Positions 20,281 to 31,000 of a DNA stretch of 64,000 nucleotides are shown piece by piece. The stretch comes from Chlorophyllum brunneum (Eukaryota > Basidiomycota > Agaricomycetes > Agaricales > Agaricaceae). Numbering within the stretch: position 1 is the stretch's first letter; every line of letters begins with the position of its first letter. The notes beneath the pieces are model-generated. The model was not told the origin of the DNA and made no database searches. It saw only the letters and a list, made by a program, of their open reading frames with translations. The position numbers and the translations under genes were made by a program. The stretch lies in the NCBI GenBank assembly GCA_963576785.1, contig OY756142.1:3534001-3598000 (forward strand), read 5' to 3'.

Positions 20281-21011
20281 TCGACACCATGATACTATTA
20301 GGCACAGCAATGAAAGCAACCCAAGAAGGTGCATCTAAAATAATGGACACCTTATCCAACGCCACTCCGAGACTCAACCAGTTCATCATCAATGAAGGAA
20401 GGAGAGACCAATTGGAGAGACACTTATATGAGATCAACGACGACCTACAACTCATCATCATCTCCAATATGCGAGCTCGGATGCACAGCATCCTCGTAGC
20501 CCTAGCCGAACGACTCAATATGTATGAGTCAAGGAGTACAGACAATCTCTCCCACCATATCGTTAACCGACTACTTGTTAGTAACGACCCGTTCCCCATC
20601 CAACATCACATCTGTCATAAATGTGAACAGAGGACACAAGAAGTAACAGCCGCCAACCAACTACTTCACCCTGACATCGAAGAAGAAGTGGCCCATCTAC
20701 AAACCATCCTCACCATGGTAGTACCCCCCATCACACCCATGACCTTCCACCCACCGCAAGGATATAGCACACTGAAGTCAGAAGGCGAAAAGGACAACGA
20801 ATACTGGAGGAGTATAGTGCACAAGCTCTTAGGCAATCACACCAACGATAACACCACATACAACAATCACACCCACTTCCTGTTTAAAGAAGGACTGCCT
20901 CATGCACCCCTCTGGATCAGCTCAAGACATGTTGACAAAGCACCTCTCATCGGAGGAAACAAGAAGGACTTGGCCAGAGCTCTGGGAGCTGCCGTGCCTA
21001 TGAACGAGTAA
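20175..21011 (+). CDS. P1 ORF3, intact
   Basis: 278 aa, same length as the P2 copy and alignable without gaps from MPAECQLTPYPYL to LGAAVPMNE, with scattered substitutions. It stays open although P1 gag and pol have at least seven stops, which may be chance or may reflect fewer vulnerable CGA/TGG codons. Carries a CHKCEQR cysteine pair and the PMTFHPP...TLKSEGE...YW motif. Confidence 0.75.
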   Translation: MPAECQLTPYPYLKEFDELVPERTSHEELVEGETLVDTMILLGTAMKATQEGASKIMDTLSNATPRLNQFIINEGRRDQLERHLYEINDDLQLIIISNMRARMHSILVALAERLNMYESRSTDNLSHHIVNRLLVSNDPFPIQHHICHKCEQRTQEVTAANQLLHPDIEEEVAHLQTILTMVVPPITPMTFHPPQGYSTLKSEGEKDNEYWRSIVHKLLGNHTNDNTTYNNHTHFLFKEGLPHAPLWISSRHVDKAPLIGGNKKDLARALGAAVPMNE

Positions 21012-21120
21012 ATGCTCATCGCGTTTTCATACCTTCTCCCAAAATTCCGTATGCTTTACTTTACAATGGACCTTTACAGTAATACGCATCATGAGGACAT
21101 GAAGCTTGAAAGGGAGGTAT

Positions 21121-21414
21121 TGTTACGAACTATAGATAGACCATTCATTCCTATCTTGCGCCCGTTACCTTGGGCCTCCTCATACTTGTCTCACTTCTTG
21201 TTTCACTCTCTGTTTCACCCCTAAAGGCTATGCCTCCCATCTGACTTGTTTACTCGTCTCCCTTATTATTATCTGTTACCACCAGTATATAAAGTGTAGT
21301 AATACTTGATGTATTCCTTACACTTTACCAATCGTATTATCCCTTCTTCCTTTCTCTACTTCCTTTCCTTTATCCAAAGGCTTGCAACCTGAGTCAGAGA
21401 CTAAGGTCGTAACA
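21121..21414 (+). repeat. P1 3' LTR
   Basis: 294 bp, TGTTACGA...TCGTAACA, about 20 differences from the 5' LTR. Followed by the TTTAT duplication and by resumed M1 integrase sequence. Confidence 0.9.
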
Positions 21415-24400
21415 TTTATTGCCTCTTGTAACATGTTTTGTAACTCCTGTATTTGTTCCATGATTGCAGGTGCCTTGGTGATACTCGTTATATCTCCTTT
21501 CCAAGGGTGTTGTCCATAAACTATTTTGAATGGTGAATATCCGGTGGCTGTGTGGATTTTGTCATTGTATTAGAATTCTGCTATGGCTAACCATTTTTTC
21601 CAGTTGTTCTGCACGTAGTTTATTACATTTCTGAGGTATGTTTCAACCTCCTGGTTGATGCGCTCTGTTTGACCGTTGGTTTGTGGGTGGTATGCCATGG
21701 ATAAGTTTTGCTGGATTCCTATTGCTCGGCATAGTTCTGCCATGAATTTGGATGTGAATTGTGGTTCTCTGTCACTGATAATTCTGCAGAGTATTCCATG
21801 TATTCTCCATATATCATCTCAATAGATATCTCCTAGCTCCTTGGATATTAAGGTGGTGTTGACTGCACACAATCTGATCATTTTGCTGAAACAATCAACT
21901 ATGACAAGTATTGCATCATATTCTTCTGATTCTGGTAGTGGTCCTATCATGTTGATTGATATTTCCTCCCAAGGTTCCACTGGTGTCGGTAGTGGATGGA
22001 AATGTGTTGTCAGTCTTGTTCGGAGTATTTTATTTTGTTGGCATGCTTCATACCCTCTAATGTATTGCTTGATGTCATTACATATTTAAGGCCACCAATA
22101 ACTCCATTTAAGGAGTTCAATCATTCAATGTTGTCCTGGGTGTCCTACATCTGTTTTGTTGTGGTGTTGTTGAAGTATTTCTTGTCGTATTTGGTTGTTG
22201 GGTGGGATGTATATTCTTCCTTTGAATATCGGTACTCTATCTATTTCCTATGTCTCCTCTGGTTATTTTTCTTTTTCCTTTAACCACAGTGTTTCCCTTT
22301 TCGTCTCTCTGTGTAGTCAGTGTTTTAGATCCTCTTCTCCTGAGATCTCCCAAATTTGCCTAATTATGGTAATTGCATTGTTATTAAATAAGTAGTTGGG
22401 TAGTAAAATGATGTCGGTGTTGTCTCGGGTGGTATTAGTTTTTGTTAGTCTCAATAAGACATTGGCTTTCACGTTGGTTTTTCTGGGGATGTGTTTCAGT
22501 ATGTAGTGGTATTCCTGTAACTCCATCTGCCACCTTGCTTGTCATCCTGTGAGTTGCTGTGGTTTTCAGAAATATTCCAGGTTCTTGTGATCAGTCCATA
22601 TTTCAAATGGTTTGTCTACATCGAGTAAGTATTGTCTCCAGGTCTTGATTGCTTCTCAAATGGTGAGTAATTCTTTGTTGTAGATTTGATAGTTTTGTTC
22701 TGCAGGTGTCATTGTTCTTGAGTGGAATGCAATTGGGTACCAGTATTCTTCCTGTTTTTGTGATAGTACCACTTCTACTCCATATCCTGATGCATCCACT
22801 TCTACTCTATATTAACCCTTGTCTTGTGGCATTGCTAGTACTAGTTCACTTGTAACCTTTTCTTTGATTCTTTTGAAGGCTTGCTGCTGTTATTCCATCC
22901 ATTCCCATTGCATGTCTTTTTTCTTTAGCTTGTGTAGTGGGGCTGCTATGTTGCTGAAGTCATGGATGAATTGTCGGTAGAAGTTTGCAAATCCTAAGAA
23001 TTTCTCGACATCTTTTAGGAATTTGGGTATTGGCCATTCTTTTACTGCTTTCACCTTCTCCTTCTCCATTTTAACACTGCCTTGTCCCACTACAAATCCT
23101 AATATAGGTATCCCTTTCACATCAAATATGCACTTTGATCTTTTGAAGTATAGTTGGTGTTTTGCTGCGATATCGAGAAATTGTTTTGTCCTGTCCTTAA
23201 GTTCCTGTTGCATGGTCCCAGTGTTATGTCCAAACCTCGAACCTATGTCAGAGGTTATGACAAGTTTCCAGAAGCAATACCACTTGTTCCACTACCATGA
23301 TCCAATGATGCCGTTATCCATTCTCTACTTTGACTAGCTTGGAAATACGCACTATACTTACATGTATGCAACACTAATAGACTCTACTTATGCACCATTG
23401 AGAACAACCTCTATGGCACCTGGAACAATGGTTGGAAAGTATGACTGACTACTGAAGAAACTATACAGTACATCTACCCCTACATGTACACTTGCGGTCC
23501 AGTACTCGAAGCACTCATTCACCAACAAATCGCTGATGGAATCTATTGCATAGAAATGTGACCTAAAGACTTATCACCAGACAACAAACCCACTGTACCC
23601 AGTAGCGACAGTGACGACTCTCCCCATCTGCTATTGCAATCTACTTGAGCCTTTGTCGAGTCACTCGAGTCCTATCTCTCCGAAGAACCAATTGTATCTA
23701 CATCATCCCTATCATCTGACTCCGATCATCCTATGGATGCAGTTCTTCCATCATCACCATCATCATCATCACCTTCTACCACTTTGTCCTATGTGTCTTG
23801 TGACTGTAGCTGCTCTGATGAATCATCATCATCATCATCTAAGATCTTTGAGGATGAGTAAGCACTCATCCATTTCACCATCATCAGTTTCACTTCACTC
23901 TATGTTTAGCTATTTCATCTTTATCAGTTTCACATTTATCTTTAGTAGTATTTCACCTTGAGTTTCATATTTATCAGTTTTACAATGTGAAATGTGTTTC
24001 AGTCTTGTTATCTATACTCCATAGTATTTATAGAAAAGAAGTAGTTAGTCTAAATAGCTGACTGTATTAGGAAGTCAAAGCTTAAGCTTTGATCTTCTAT
24101 AGGGATAGCCTTCTTAATTGCCCAAGAAGAGTTACGAGATAAATGGGATTCCCATTTCTTGGTTGAGTAATGACAGTTTGATAACATTTGCTTATCTGGT
24201 TACTTGGCTGAGATAGGTATTAAGGCCATACCCTAGAGGTTGCATCCTCTTTGATTGCCCTTAGTAGCTGAATCTGTAACACCCAGGGATAACAAAGTCA
24301 TCCATATAGTTGATGACTGCTTCTTCGTGTAACATTTCTCAAAAAACAATGTTCATCATCCTTTGGAATGTTGCTGGCAAGTTACTTATTCCAAAAAACA

Positions 24401-24790
24401 TGACTATTAGTTCGAATAGTCCATTGTTCATTACAAATGCTGCTTTCCATTCATTGCCTTCTCTTATCCTAACCTTATTGTATCCCTAGATGATATTAAG
24501 TTTGTTAAAGACTTTTGCATTCTTGAGTTTGTTAATAACTTTGCTTATGAGTAAAAGTGGCATTTTGTCTTTGATCATGTGTTCATTTAGCTTCTTGTAG
24601 TCTTGTACCAGTCATTTGGTTGTGATTTGTTCTTCTTCTATTATTCTTTGCACTATGCATGTGTGGATACATCCTGAATCTACCAGTGTGGTGATTTGTT
24701 TGGGTCCTTTCTTTGTTCTGATTATTGGGTCGAGGAGAAGTTTGTGCATCGAGTTCCATTTCTGTGGGATCATGTATCATCTATTGTGAA
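21415..24790 (-). pseudogene. M1 pol, main part (protease, RT, RNase H, integrase), degraded
   Basis: On the minus strand I read integrase (21.5-22.3 kb), RNase H (22.4-22.9 kb, with ELQEYHYILKHIP), RT (22890-23213, QFLDIAAKHQLYFKRSKCIF ... ILGFVVGQGSVKM), the NYMDD box beyond the 23222-24281 insertion (near 24.3 kb), and protease (24583-24780, in another frame). Many stops. A deletion joins protease to RT near 24.6 kb, removing the sequence that P2 has in between. Confidence 0.85.
23222..24281 (+). mobile_element. 1.06-kb solo-LTR-like insertion in M1 pol
   Basis: Begins TGTTATGTCC and ends CTGTAACA, with the 5-bp duplication CCCAG (23217-23221 and 24282-24286) splitting the M1 RT just after its VIPG. 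TG...CA ends and a 5-bp duplication mark an LTR; the absence of an internal region suggests a solo LTR of another family. It holds a decayed reading frame from 23226 (MSKPRTYVRG...) and a serine/aspartate-rich stretch near 23.6-23.86 kb. AT-rich relatives occur at 5861, 6013 and about 27.4-27.55 kb. Confidence 0.7.
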
Positions 24791-24832
24791 ATAAAACAGG
24801 AACTTTAGGTTTATTGGCTCACGGGTTTGTGC

Positions 24833-26063
24833 CTACTTGGAGCCTTCAGCAAAATCCTCCTTTGCATCTTCTTCTGGCTCCATCTCCTCAGTAACTTCTC
24901 TGATATGTACTTTCTTTGGTGCTTTGCAATTCTTTGAGATGTGGCCTTGTTTGCCACAATTATAGCATGTTATCTTGGTGTATGTGACCTTTGTTTTCTT
25001 GTGGCAATATTTGGTGATATGCCCATATAGGTTGCAGTTGAAATATCTTGGTTTGCCATTCTGATTGGTATCTGCCCTTTGTCTACCAATTTCCATTGGT
25101 TGTCCTCCACCTCCATATGTGACTCCTGTACTTGTTCTGACATCTCCTTGGGTGATATCTGTTGTTTTGTATCCTTGTCCTACTGCAAGGATTGTGTTCC
25201 TCCATTTGCTGTATATGTCTGGAATTGAGGCTGCCAGATAGCCTACAATGGTTTGGATAATATCTGCTCTGGTGTGTTGTTTGAGGAGGAATATGGCATG
25301 TACATCATCTGTTCCTGCTTGGATTTTTAATACTTTGAACTCTATTAAGAAGTCCATGGTATTCTTCTTTCCCTGTTTGAACAACTCAATTTCTCCTTCT
25401 GCTATTGCTTTCCTATTTCCCAAGGAGAAGGTGGCTACTATCTCTTTTGCAAAATTATCAAATGCCAGTATTTTCTTGTCTTGAATTGTTTATAACTTGG
25501 CATTGGTATAGGGTCCTGCTAGTCCTCCTTTCATTCGGGCCAATACTCTAATTATCTTCTGTTTGTTATCGTTGATTTTGTTGAAGAGTGTCCATAAGGA
25601 TATTGCTCTCTACCAATCATCAAACTTGGTTCTATCTCCATTGAAGTATCCTGGTTAGGTTCTTTGGGAAGTTGATTTCATCAGCTATCTCTGATTCTGT
25701 CTCTGGTTCACTGTGTTTGTTCTCGTGGGTTTCAGCAACTTCTATGTCAGATGTTTCAGATTCTCTCTTTTCAAAAGTCTCGGCAACTTTTATGTTGGAT
25801 GTGGCTTCAGCGATTTCTGTATTGAATGGGGTCTTGGCAACTTCTATGTTGGATGTAGTCTTGGTAACATTTGTGTTGAATAGGGTCTCGAAAAGAGCTG
25901 TGTCTTCATCTACACTGTAGTCAGATTTCTACTGTTTAAGGCTTTCAGGGATATCTGGTTCTGTTTGTTGTTTGGATCTGGTGGTTACAGGTGATCTCTG
26001 GATGTCTGTTGGTCTCAGAGCTCTTGGTCTTCTTGGTGTTCTCGATGAGCTACTGCTGCTCAT
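24833..26063 (-). pseudogene. M1 gag, degraded
   Basis: Starts MSSSSSSRTPRRPRALRPTD at 26063 and ends KEDFAEGSK at 24833. The capsid and two zinc knuckles (CHKKTK / CYNCGKQGHISKNC) are readable from 25423 to 24833; upstream there are stops and frame breaks. Confidence 0.8.
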
Positions 26064-26156
26064 ATACTGTTGTCCTGGTTGGAGGCTATTATTCCAAGCC
26101 TAGCTATGAATAGTGGCACCTTTCTTGCAAGGTGAGTCTAATGATACTTTACCAAA

Positions 26157-26461
26157 TGTTACGACCTTAGTCTAGGACTCAGATTGCAAGTCTTTGGATA
26201 AAGACAAGAAAGTAGAGAGAAGGATAAGGGATGATATGATTGGTAAAGTGTAAGGAATACATCAAGTATTACTACACTTTATATACTGGTAGTAAGAGCT
26301 AAGAATAAAGAAACAGAGTAAAGGAGTCATAGTAACAAATGGAATGAGTCAGAAAGAATACAGCCATAAGAGATGAAATAAGGGGATAAAACGGATACAT
26401 AGGAATAATGAGTGTGATAGGCACATAATAGGAATGTACTGTTTATCTATAGTTTATAACA
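26157..26461 (-). repeat. M1 5' LTR
   Basis: 305 bp. The neighbouring primer-binding site on the minus strand (about 26144-26155) matches the LTR except for one transition. Target duplication CTTAC follows at 26462. Confidence 0.88.
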
Positions 26462-26466
26462 CTTAC

Positions 26467-28001
26467 TCTATTAATTTAGGCTCATTTAGAGGAATAACTA
26501 TTTGCTTTACTGATATGTTAGTCAAGACCAAGAAAGAGTTTTATTTTAGTATGATTTATGGGTTAGTTTGTTAATATATACTACTTTAGCTTAGGACTGG
26601 GCTAGAATTACTATAATATATACCAAATTGAGATATAGTTAGGGAAAATAGTGATAGAATGTTTTTCAACAGGAATATTCTTAAAGTATTGGCTTACTTT
26701 AGTAATGTTACCAAGAGTCTGGCTAGAGACTATTCTTCCTGATTTTTTGCTATACTTATAAAATTTGTATAAATCTTAACAACTACCTAATAAGTAAAAG
26801 GCCTACAAATATCAAAAAAGTATTTTTATTTCATATATATTATCATCAAGATATATGATTTTATATTCATCTATCATCATCAGTTATATGATTAATTAAT
26901 TATAAAAGTATTATCTTTGATAGTATCTATCTCTATGATATTTACATAGTTTGATGCAATAAGTTCATTTTTATGCATATATTTTAGAAGTTTTAGATTT
27001 TTATTTGGAAGGTCAAATAACTAGATACAAGAGAAAAGAGATAGTTACTAAGATAAAAACCTAGTAAGGAAATTATGAACTAATTATCCATATTTTTCTA
27101 TTGTTGTCCTTTTACCTCCATATGTCAGTACTCTGTCGATTGCTTACTAGTCTCACCTACAACAAAAATTCTAGAAAAGACTTAACATAGATTAGACATT
27201 TTGTATTCAGAACTTTATACTATATATCAATTGTTATCTTTAAGTATTTTTTAGGATTGTCAGAATTTTTAATGACTATGTATTAAATCTTTTCCATTTT
27301 GTAGGCTCTTTCCAAAGTTAGTATTTTGGTACCTGGGCTAGCTGATAATCTTTGTTCATTCTGTCTAGATCTGCAAAATATTTATTATTATCTTTCAAAT
27401 TAGAGATCTCTGAGAATAAGCAGTTATTTGTTTCATCTCTATTAGTTTCAAAGCTATTCTTAGTATTATTTATCAGTTTTATTACTGATCTATTTTATAT
27501 GTATTAGTTTCACAATATGAAACTTGTTTTAGTTTCAGTTTATATTTCAGTTATTATTTATAGAAATATTTAAATATTTTGGAGTATCCAAATATTATAC
27601 AAATTATCATGCATATAATTTGTATAATATTTGGATACTTTGCATATTGAGGTAGTGAAAGTGATTTAAAGGGTGTCCTTGAATGATATCAATATTGATT
27701 TCAAATATGCCAAAGTAGAAAAGGTTAAGGCAATTTTGAAAGAAGCCTGTGTATAAAAGTTGAATTTGAAATTAGATTACTAGTAGAAAAAAATTAACTT
27801 TCTTAAGTGACAGTTTTATCTTATTAAAATCTATATATCTTCTTTGGTTAAGTGTTCAGATAAATTCTTTACTAGTATTTTTTTCTAAAAATGTAAACTT
27901 TTGATTAGCAACTTCTAGTCTTTCAAATAAGCTAACTCTTTATTTTGAGTAATAAATGGAAAGAATATAGAACAAACAAAAGTCTTAGTAGAAGAGAAAG
28001 G
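26467..28001. repeat. AT-rich degenerate repeat DNA (base layer, middle part)
   Basis: No credible gene. The segment at about 27.43-27.56 kb resembles the interior of the 23.2-kb element (repeated 'TTTCATCT..ATCAGTTTCA' type text, then ATTTATAGAAA) with more A/T. A perfect 25-bp hairpin lies at 27583-27639. The rest is not identified. Confidence 0.55.
27583..27639. repeat. Perfect 25-bp inverted repeat with 7-nt loop
   Basis: Left arm 27583-27607 (AGTATCCAAATATTATAC...) and right arm 27615-27639 (...TTTGGATACT) are exact reverse complements, with loop CATGCAT, itself nearly palindromic. It may be a small foldback element, a terminator-like structure, or the recombined ends of a lost transposon. 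Confidence 0.75.
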
Positions 28002-28009
28002 AATAATAG

Positions 28010-31000
28010 GGCTGGCCAACCATATGGGTGACAGATAGTGCTATCCGGATAGTACTTTTTCCCAGTATTATATAATGTGTTTTACATATCTCCGAGGGTG
28101 AGAGACACAAGTGCCTGCTGCCAGAGTGATGCCAGCATTCCAATGACCAAGAACTTCCCAAACCAAGATTTCACTGATAGCACCGGATTACCCATGGAGC
28201 AGCTTCCACTAATGTGAGTAGTCCTATCTTTCATTCCCAGTAGGTCAGTGACATGCTTCTTTTCTCAAAAGGTCCACTTCAAGCTGTGTACTTCGCTCTA
28301 CTCCCATGAATTTATTTCAGGCTGCAGGTACATGAATGCATGAATAACCGACTCAATATGCTCTGACTGCCTATCATCTGCAGATACACAGGATGATACA
28401 AACTCCCTTGTGGTGCAGCCACCATCCCTTAATACTGACCTCGAAACTTTCACCGCTGAGTCCACCACACCCACCTCTCACACTGGTGGCACTTTGAATC
28501 CCATCGCTATCGGTCCCTCCCATCAACGTGGTCATCCCAGGACCAAACCAGTTGTGTTTGGGCCCAAGCAAAAGCGTGGCAGGCCTCGCAAGGACAATAT
28601 GCCAATCCTAGAGGGTACTGGTAAAGGGAGTGTACCTCCAATCAAGCACAGTCGTGGGCGCCCAAAGAAGTTCATCCCCAGTGTGCCCATAACAATGGAG
28701 CTGGAAACATTTGTGAGTACTTTACTAATTCTGATCATAAATCTGTTCTTTCTTTATTCACATAGTTTTCAATGTTTCCCTTAGACCATACCTGGGACTC
28801 AAAGCTCAGAAGATTCAATCTCTGCTGCTTGGCTGGGGTCCAAACAAGTACCAGTTGCAGAATCACACTAGCCACTACCAGGTGCTAAGCCATCTGGGGA
28901 CCTGTCTCTTACTGCCCCATCTCCTACAACACTTGTACGGTGAGGAACTTTCCTGTTCTCAGTCCAATAGTAGGCTAATGATGTTCCAATTATGGATTAC
29001 TGCCTTTAGACCTTCTCTGGTCCCCATCCACTCTGTTATCATCTATGATGAGGACTCAGAATGAGGGATTGAAGATGCCAATGTCCAAGATGAAGACCCT
29101 ACTGCAGACGGTACAGGAATTGGAGTACCAGATGAGGGGTATTACTTCAAGGATGATAACAAGGATGATGATGATGTAGAGGATATAGGTGGTGATGGCT
29201 CAGCTGGTGAAGGTGCTGGTCAGGGAACATATTTGCGAGTCCAAAAGTCACCACCACAGTGGCTAATGGATTCCTTCACAAAGTTGGTTAACAACTCAAG
29301 GCAATGTGACAGCAACAGGCTCCCACCACTTTACCAGAAGGGCCTTTTCTGGTTTCCCACCACTGCACCATTCTTTATTCTACACACACGATCTCATGTA
29401 TCACTGCCTGAACTATACATTCCAAGATTCTTCTTATGGGACCCAATCTCAATATACAAAATCCTCTGTCCTGGATGTGAGAAACTACTTACCCACCAAC
29501 AACATATTCCCCGACCATGGCGTATTGTAGATATGAGCTCAACATTTTGGATTATTGGTTACTGTTATTGCTGTCATCACTGTGTCAACTCGAAAACTGG
29601 CCATCGAACAGTCACATACCATAGCTGGGATTCCTGAATCATGGAAGCCTTGCCTGCTGAGCTTGCAGCTGAGTTTCCTGCATGCTTGAGTCACTGAACG
29701 GCTATGTCGAAGGACTTATTTGAGTTCATGAGGTCCTGCTTCCAGAACGGAGTTGGATCAAAGCAATTTGCTGATATGCTTCATGTTCAACATCTACTGG
29801 CATATGATCACCGCAATATCCAGTATCTCAGCCATATCACTGGCTACCAGAAGGGCTTAGGAAGATGGTTGGAAAAAAAGTTTGAACTATTTAAAGACTT
29901 TGATGACACTAGTTCAGATGGATGCCATGGCTACACTCCATCATCTGAGTGGCTTCGAGATATGTATGATGCATACATCGAGTCACACCAGAAGGAGTTT
30001 TATCAGCATATGTCAATGCTGACAGGTGAAATATGCACAATTGATCATAGTCATAAGGTGGGCTTTCAGATTTAAGTGGATTGCTCTACAATACTTAGAC
30101 TATCTTTAGGTGACCAAGCATGTTGCTCATGTCAGTGGAGAGCAGGTCTTCACAGCTCTTCTCACAGCAACAAATGAGCTTGGAGAAATTCGTCTCTGCA
30201 ACTTCATAGCTACAAAATCACATTCCCAATTTGGAGGTGCTTTGGCTCACATGCGTGACTCGCTAGGCCTATATGGTCATCAGCAACCACTCATCTTTTA
30301 TACTGATAACATGAATGATAAACAGCTTGTTGAAAACACATTTCTGTTACTTTGAACTGGTGTTGTACCTCTTGAAAAATACGCTCAACTCAAACCATTT
30401 GAGCTACCCCATGATGTTCAAATCTTCATAAAAGATACTACACATTCAATCAATGATGCAATCACGACTATACTTGCAGATGTACCTGTCAATGGAGGAG
30501 AAATTGTGGTCGGATTTGATGCTGAGTGGAACATTGAATTGACTCCTCAGGGTTTGGTTTGTACAAGTAGGAAGACAGCTATTCTCCAAATTGCATACCA
30601 AAAACAGATCTATATTTTACAGGTATGAGGTCTATACCATCTTTTTTCAATACTTTATTGATGGCTTGCATTATAGATTGGTAGGATGCTTGAGCATGGA
30701 GAGCTCCCACATCAGCTTGAACTCTTTCTTTCAAATCCTTGGATCCGAAAGGCTGGGCGGCAGGTAAACGGTGACCTGATAGGTCTTGAAAAAGCAAGCA
30801 AAAAGTTACTAGGGTCATTTTTGGGTGCTTTTGACCTTGCAAAACTTGCAAAGGATTGTTATATTGTTACAAATATGGCAAGGACTGGGCTTGCTGACCT
30901 TGCAGCTATTGTCCTCCAGAGACATTTAGACAAAAACACTCCTCTTTGAACTAGCGAGTCATGGGAAAACCAGATATTGACGAATGAGCAATCATCCTAT

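Larger units (their letters stand above)
8483..21414 (+). mobile_element. Chromovirus P1 (Ty3/Gypsy), interrupted by P2
   Basis: Plus-strand element with 294-bp LTRs (8483-8776, 21121-21414) and a perfect target duplication TTTAT (8478-8482, 21415-21419). It sits inside the M1 integrase gene. Its own integrase is split at 12955/19436 by P2. LTRs differ at roughly 20 places, so it is older than P2. gag and pol carry nonsense changes (TGG to TGA/TAG, CGA to TGA) and a 1-nt deletion near 12690, while ORF3 is open. Confidence 0.92.
6625..26461 (-). mobile_element. Chromovirus M1 (Ty3/Gypsy LTR retrotransposon), interrupted and degraded
   Basis: Minus-strand element bounded by 305-bp LTRs (6625-6929 and 26157-26461) and a perfect 5-bp target duplication CTTAC (6620-6624, 26462-26466). 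Its own sequence lies at 6625-8482 and 21415-26461; P1 (8483-21414) was inserted later into its integrase region. It also carries a 1.06-kb solo-LTR-like insertion (23222-24281) and a deletion of several hundred bp between protease and RT near 24.6 kb. Order on the minus strand: LTR, PBS, gag, pol, small ORF, ORF3, polypurine tract, LTR. All coding parts have stops, so it is dead. Confidence 0.9.

Noticed and set aside
23611..23961. 116-codon frame with a His-rich run
   Set aside because: The run comes from ATC repeats read in a shifted frame; the neighbouring frame gives a Ser/Asp-rich text matching the element's decayed frame. Not treated as a gene.
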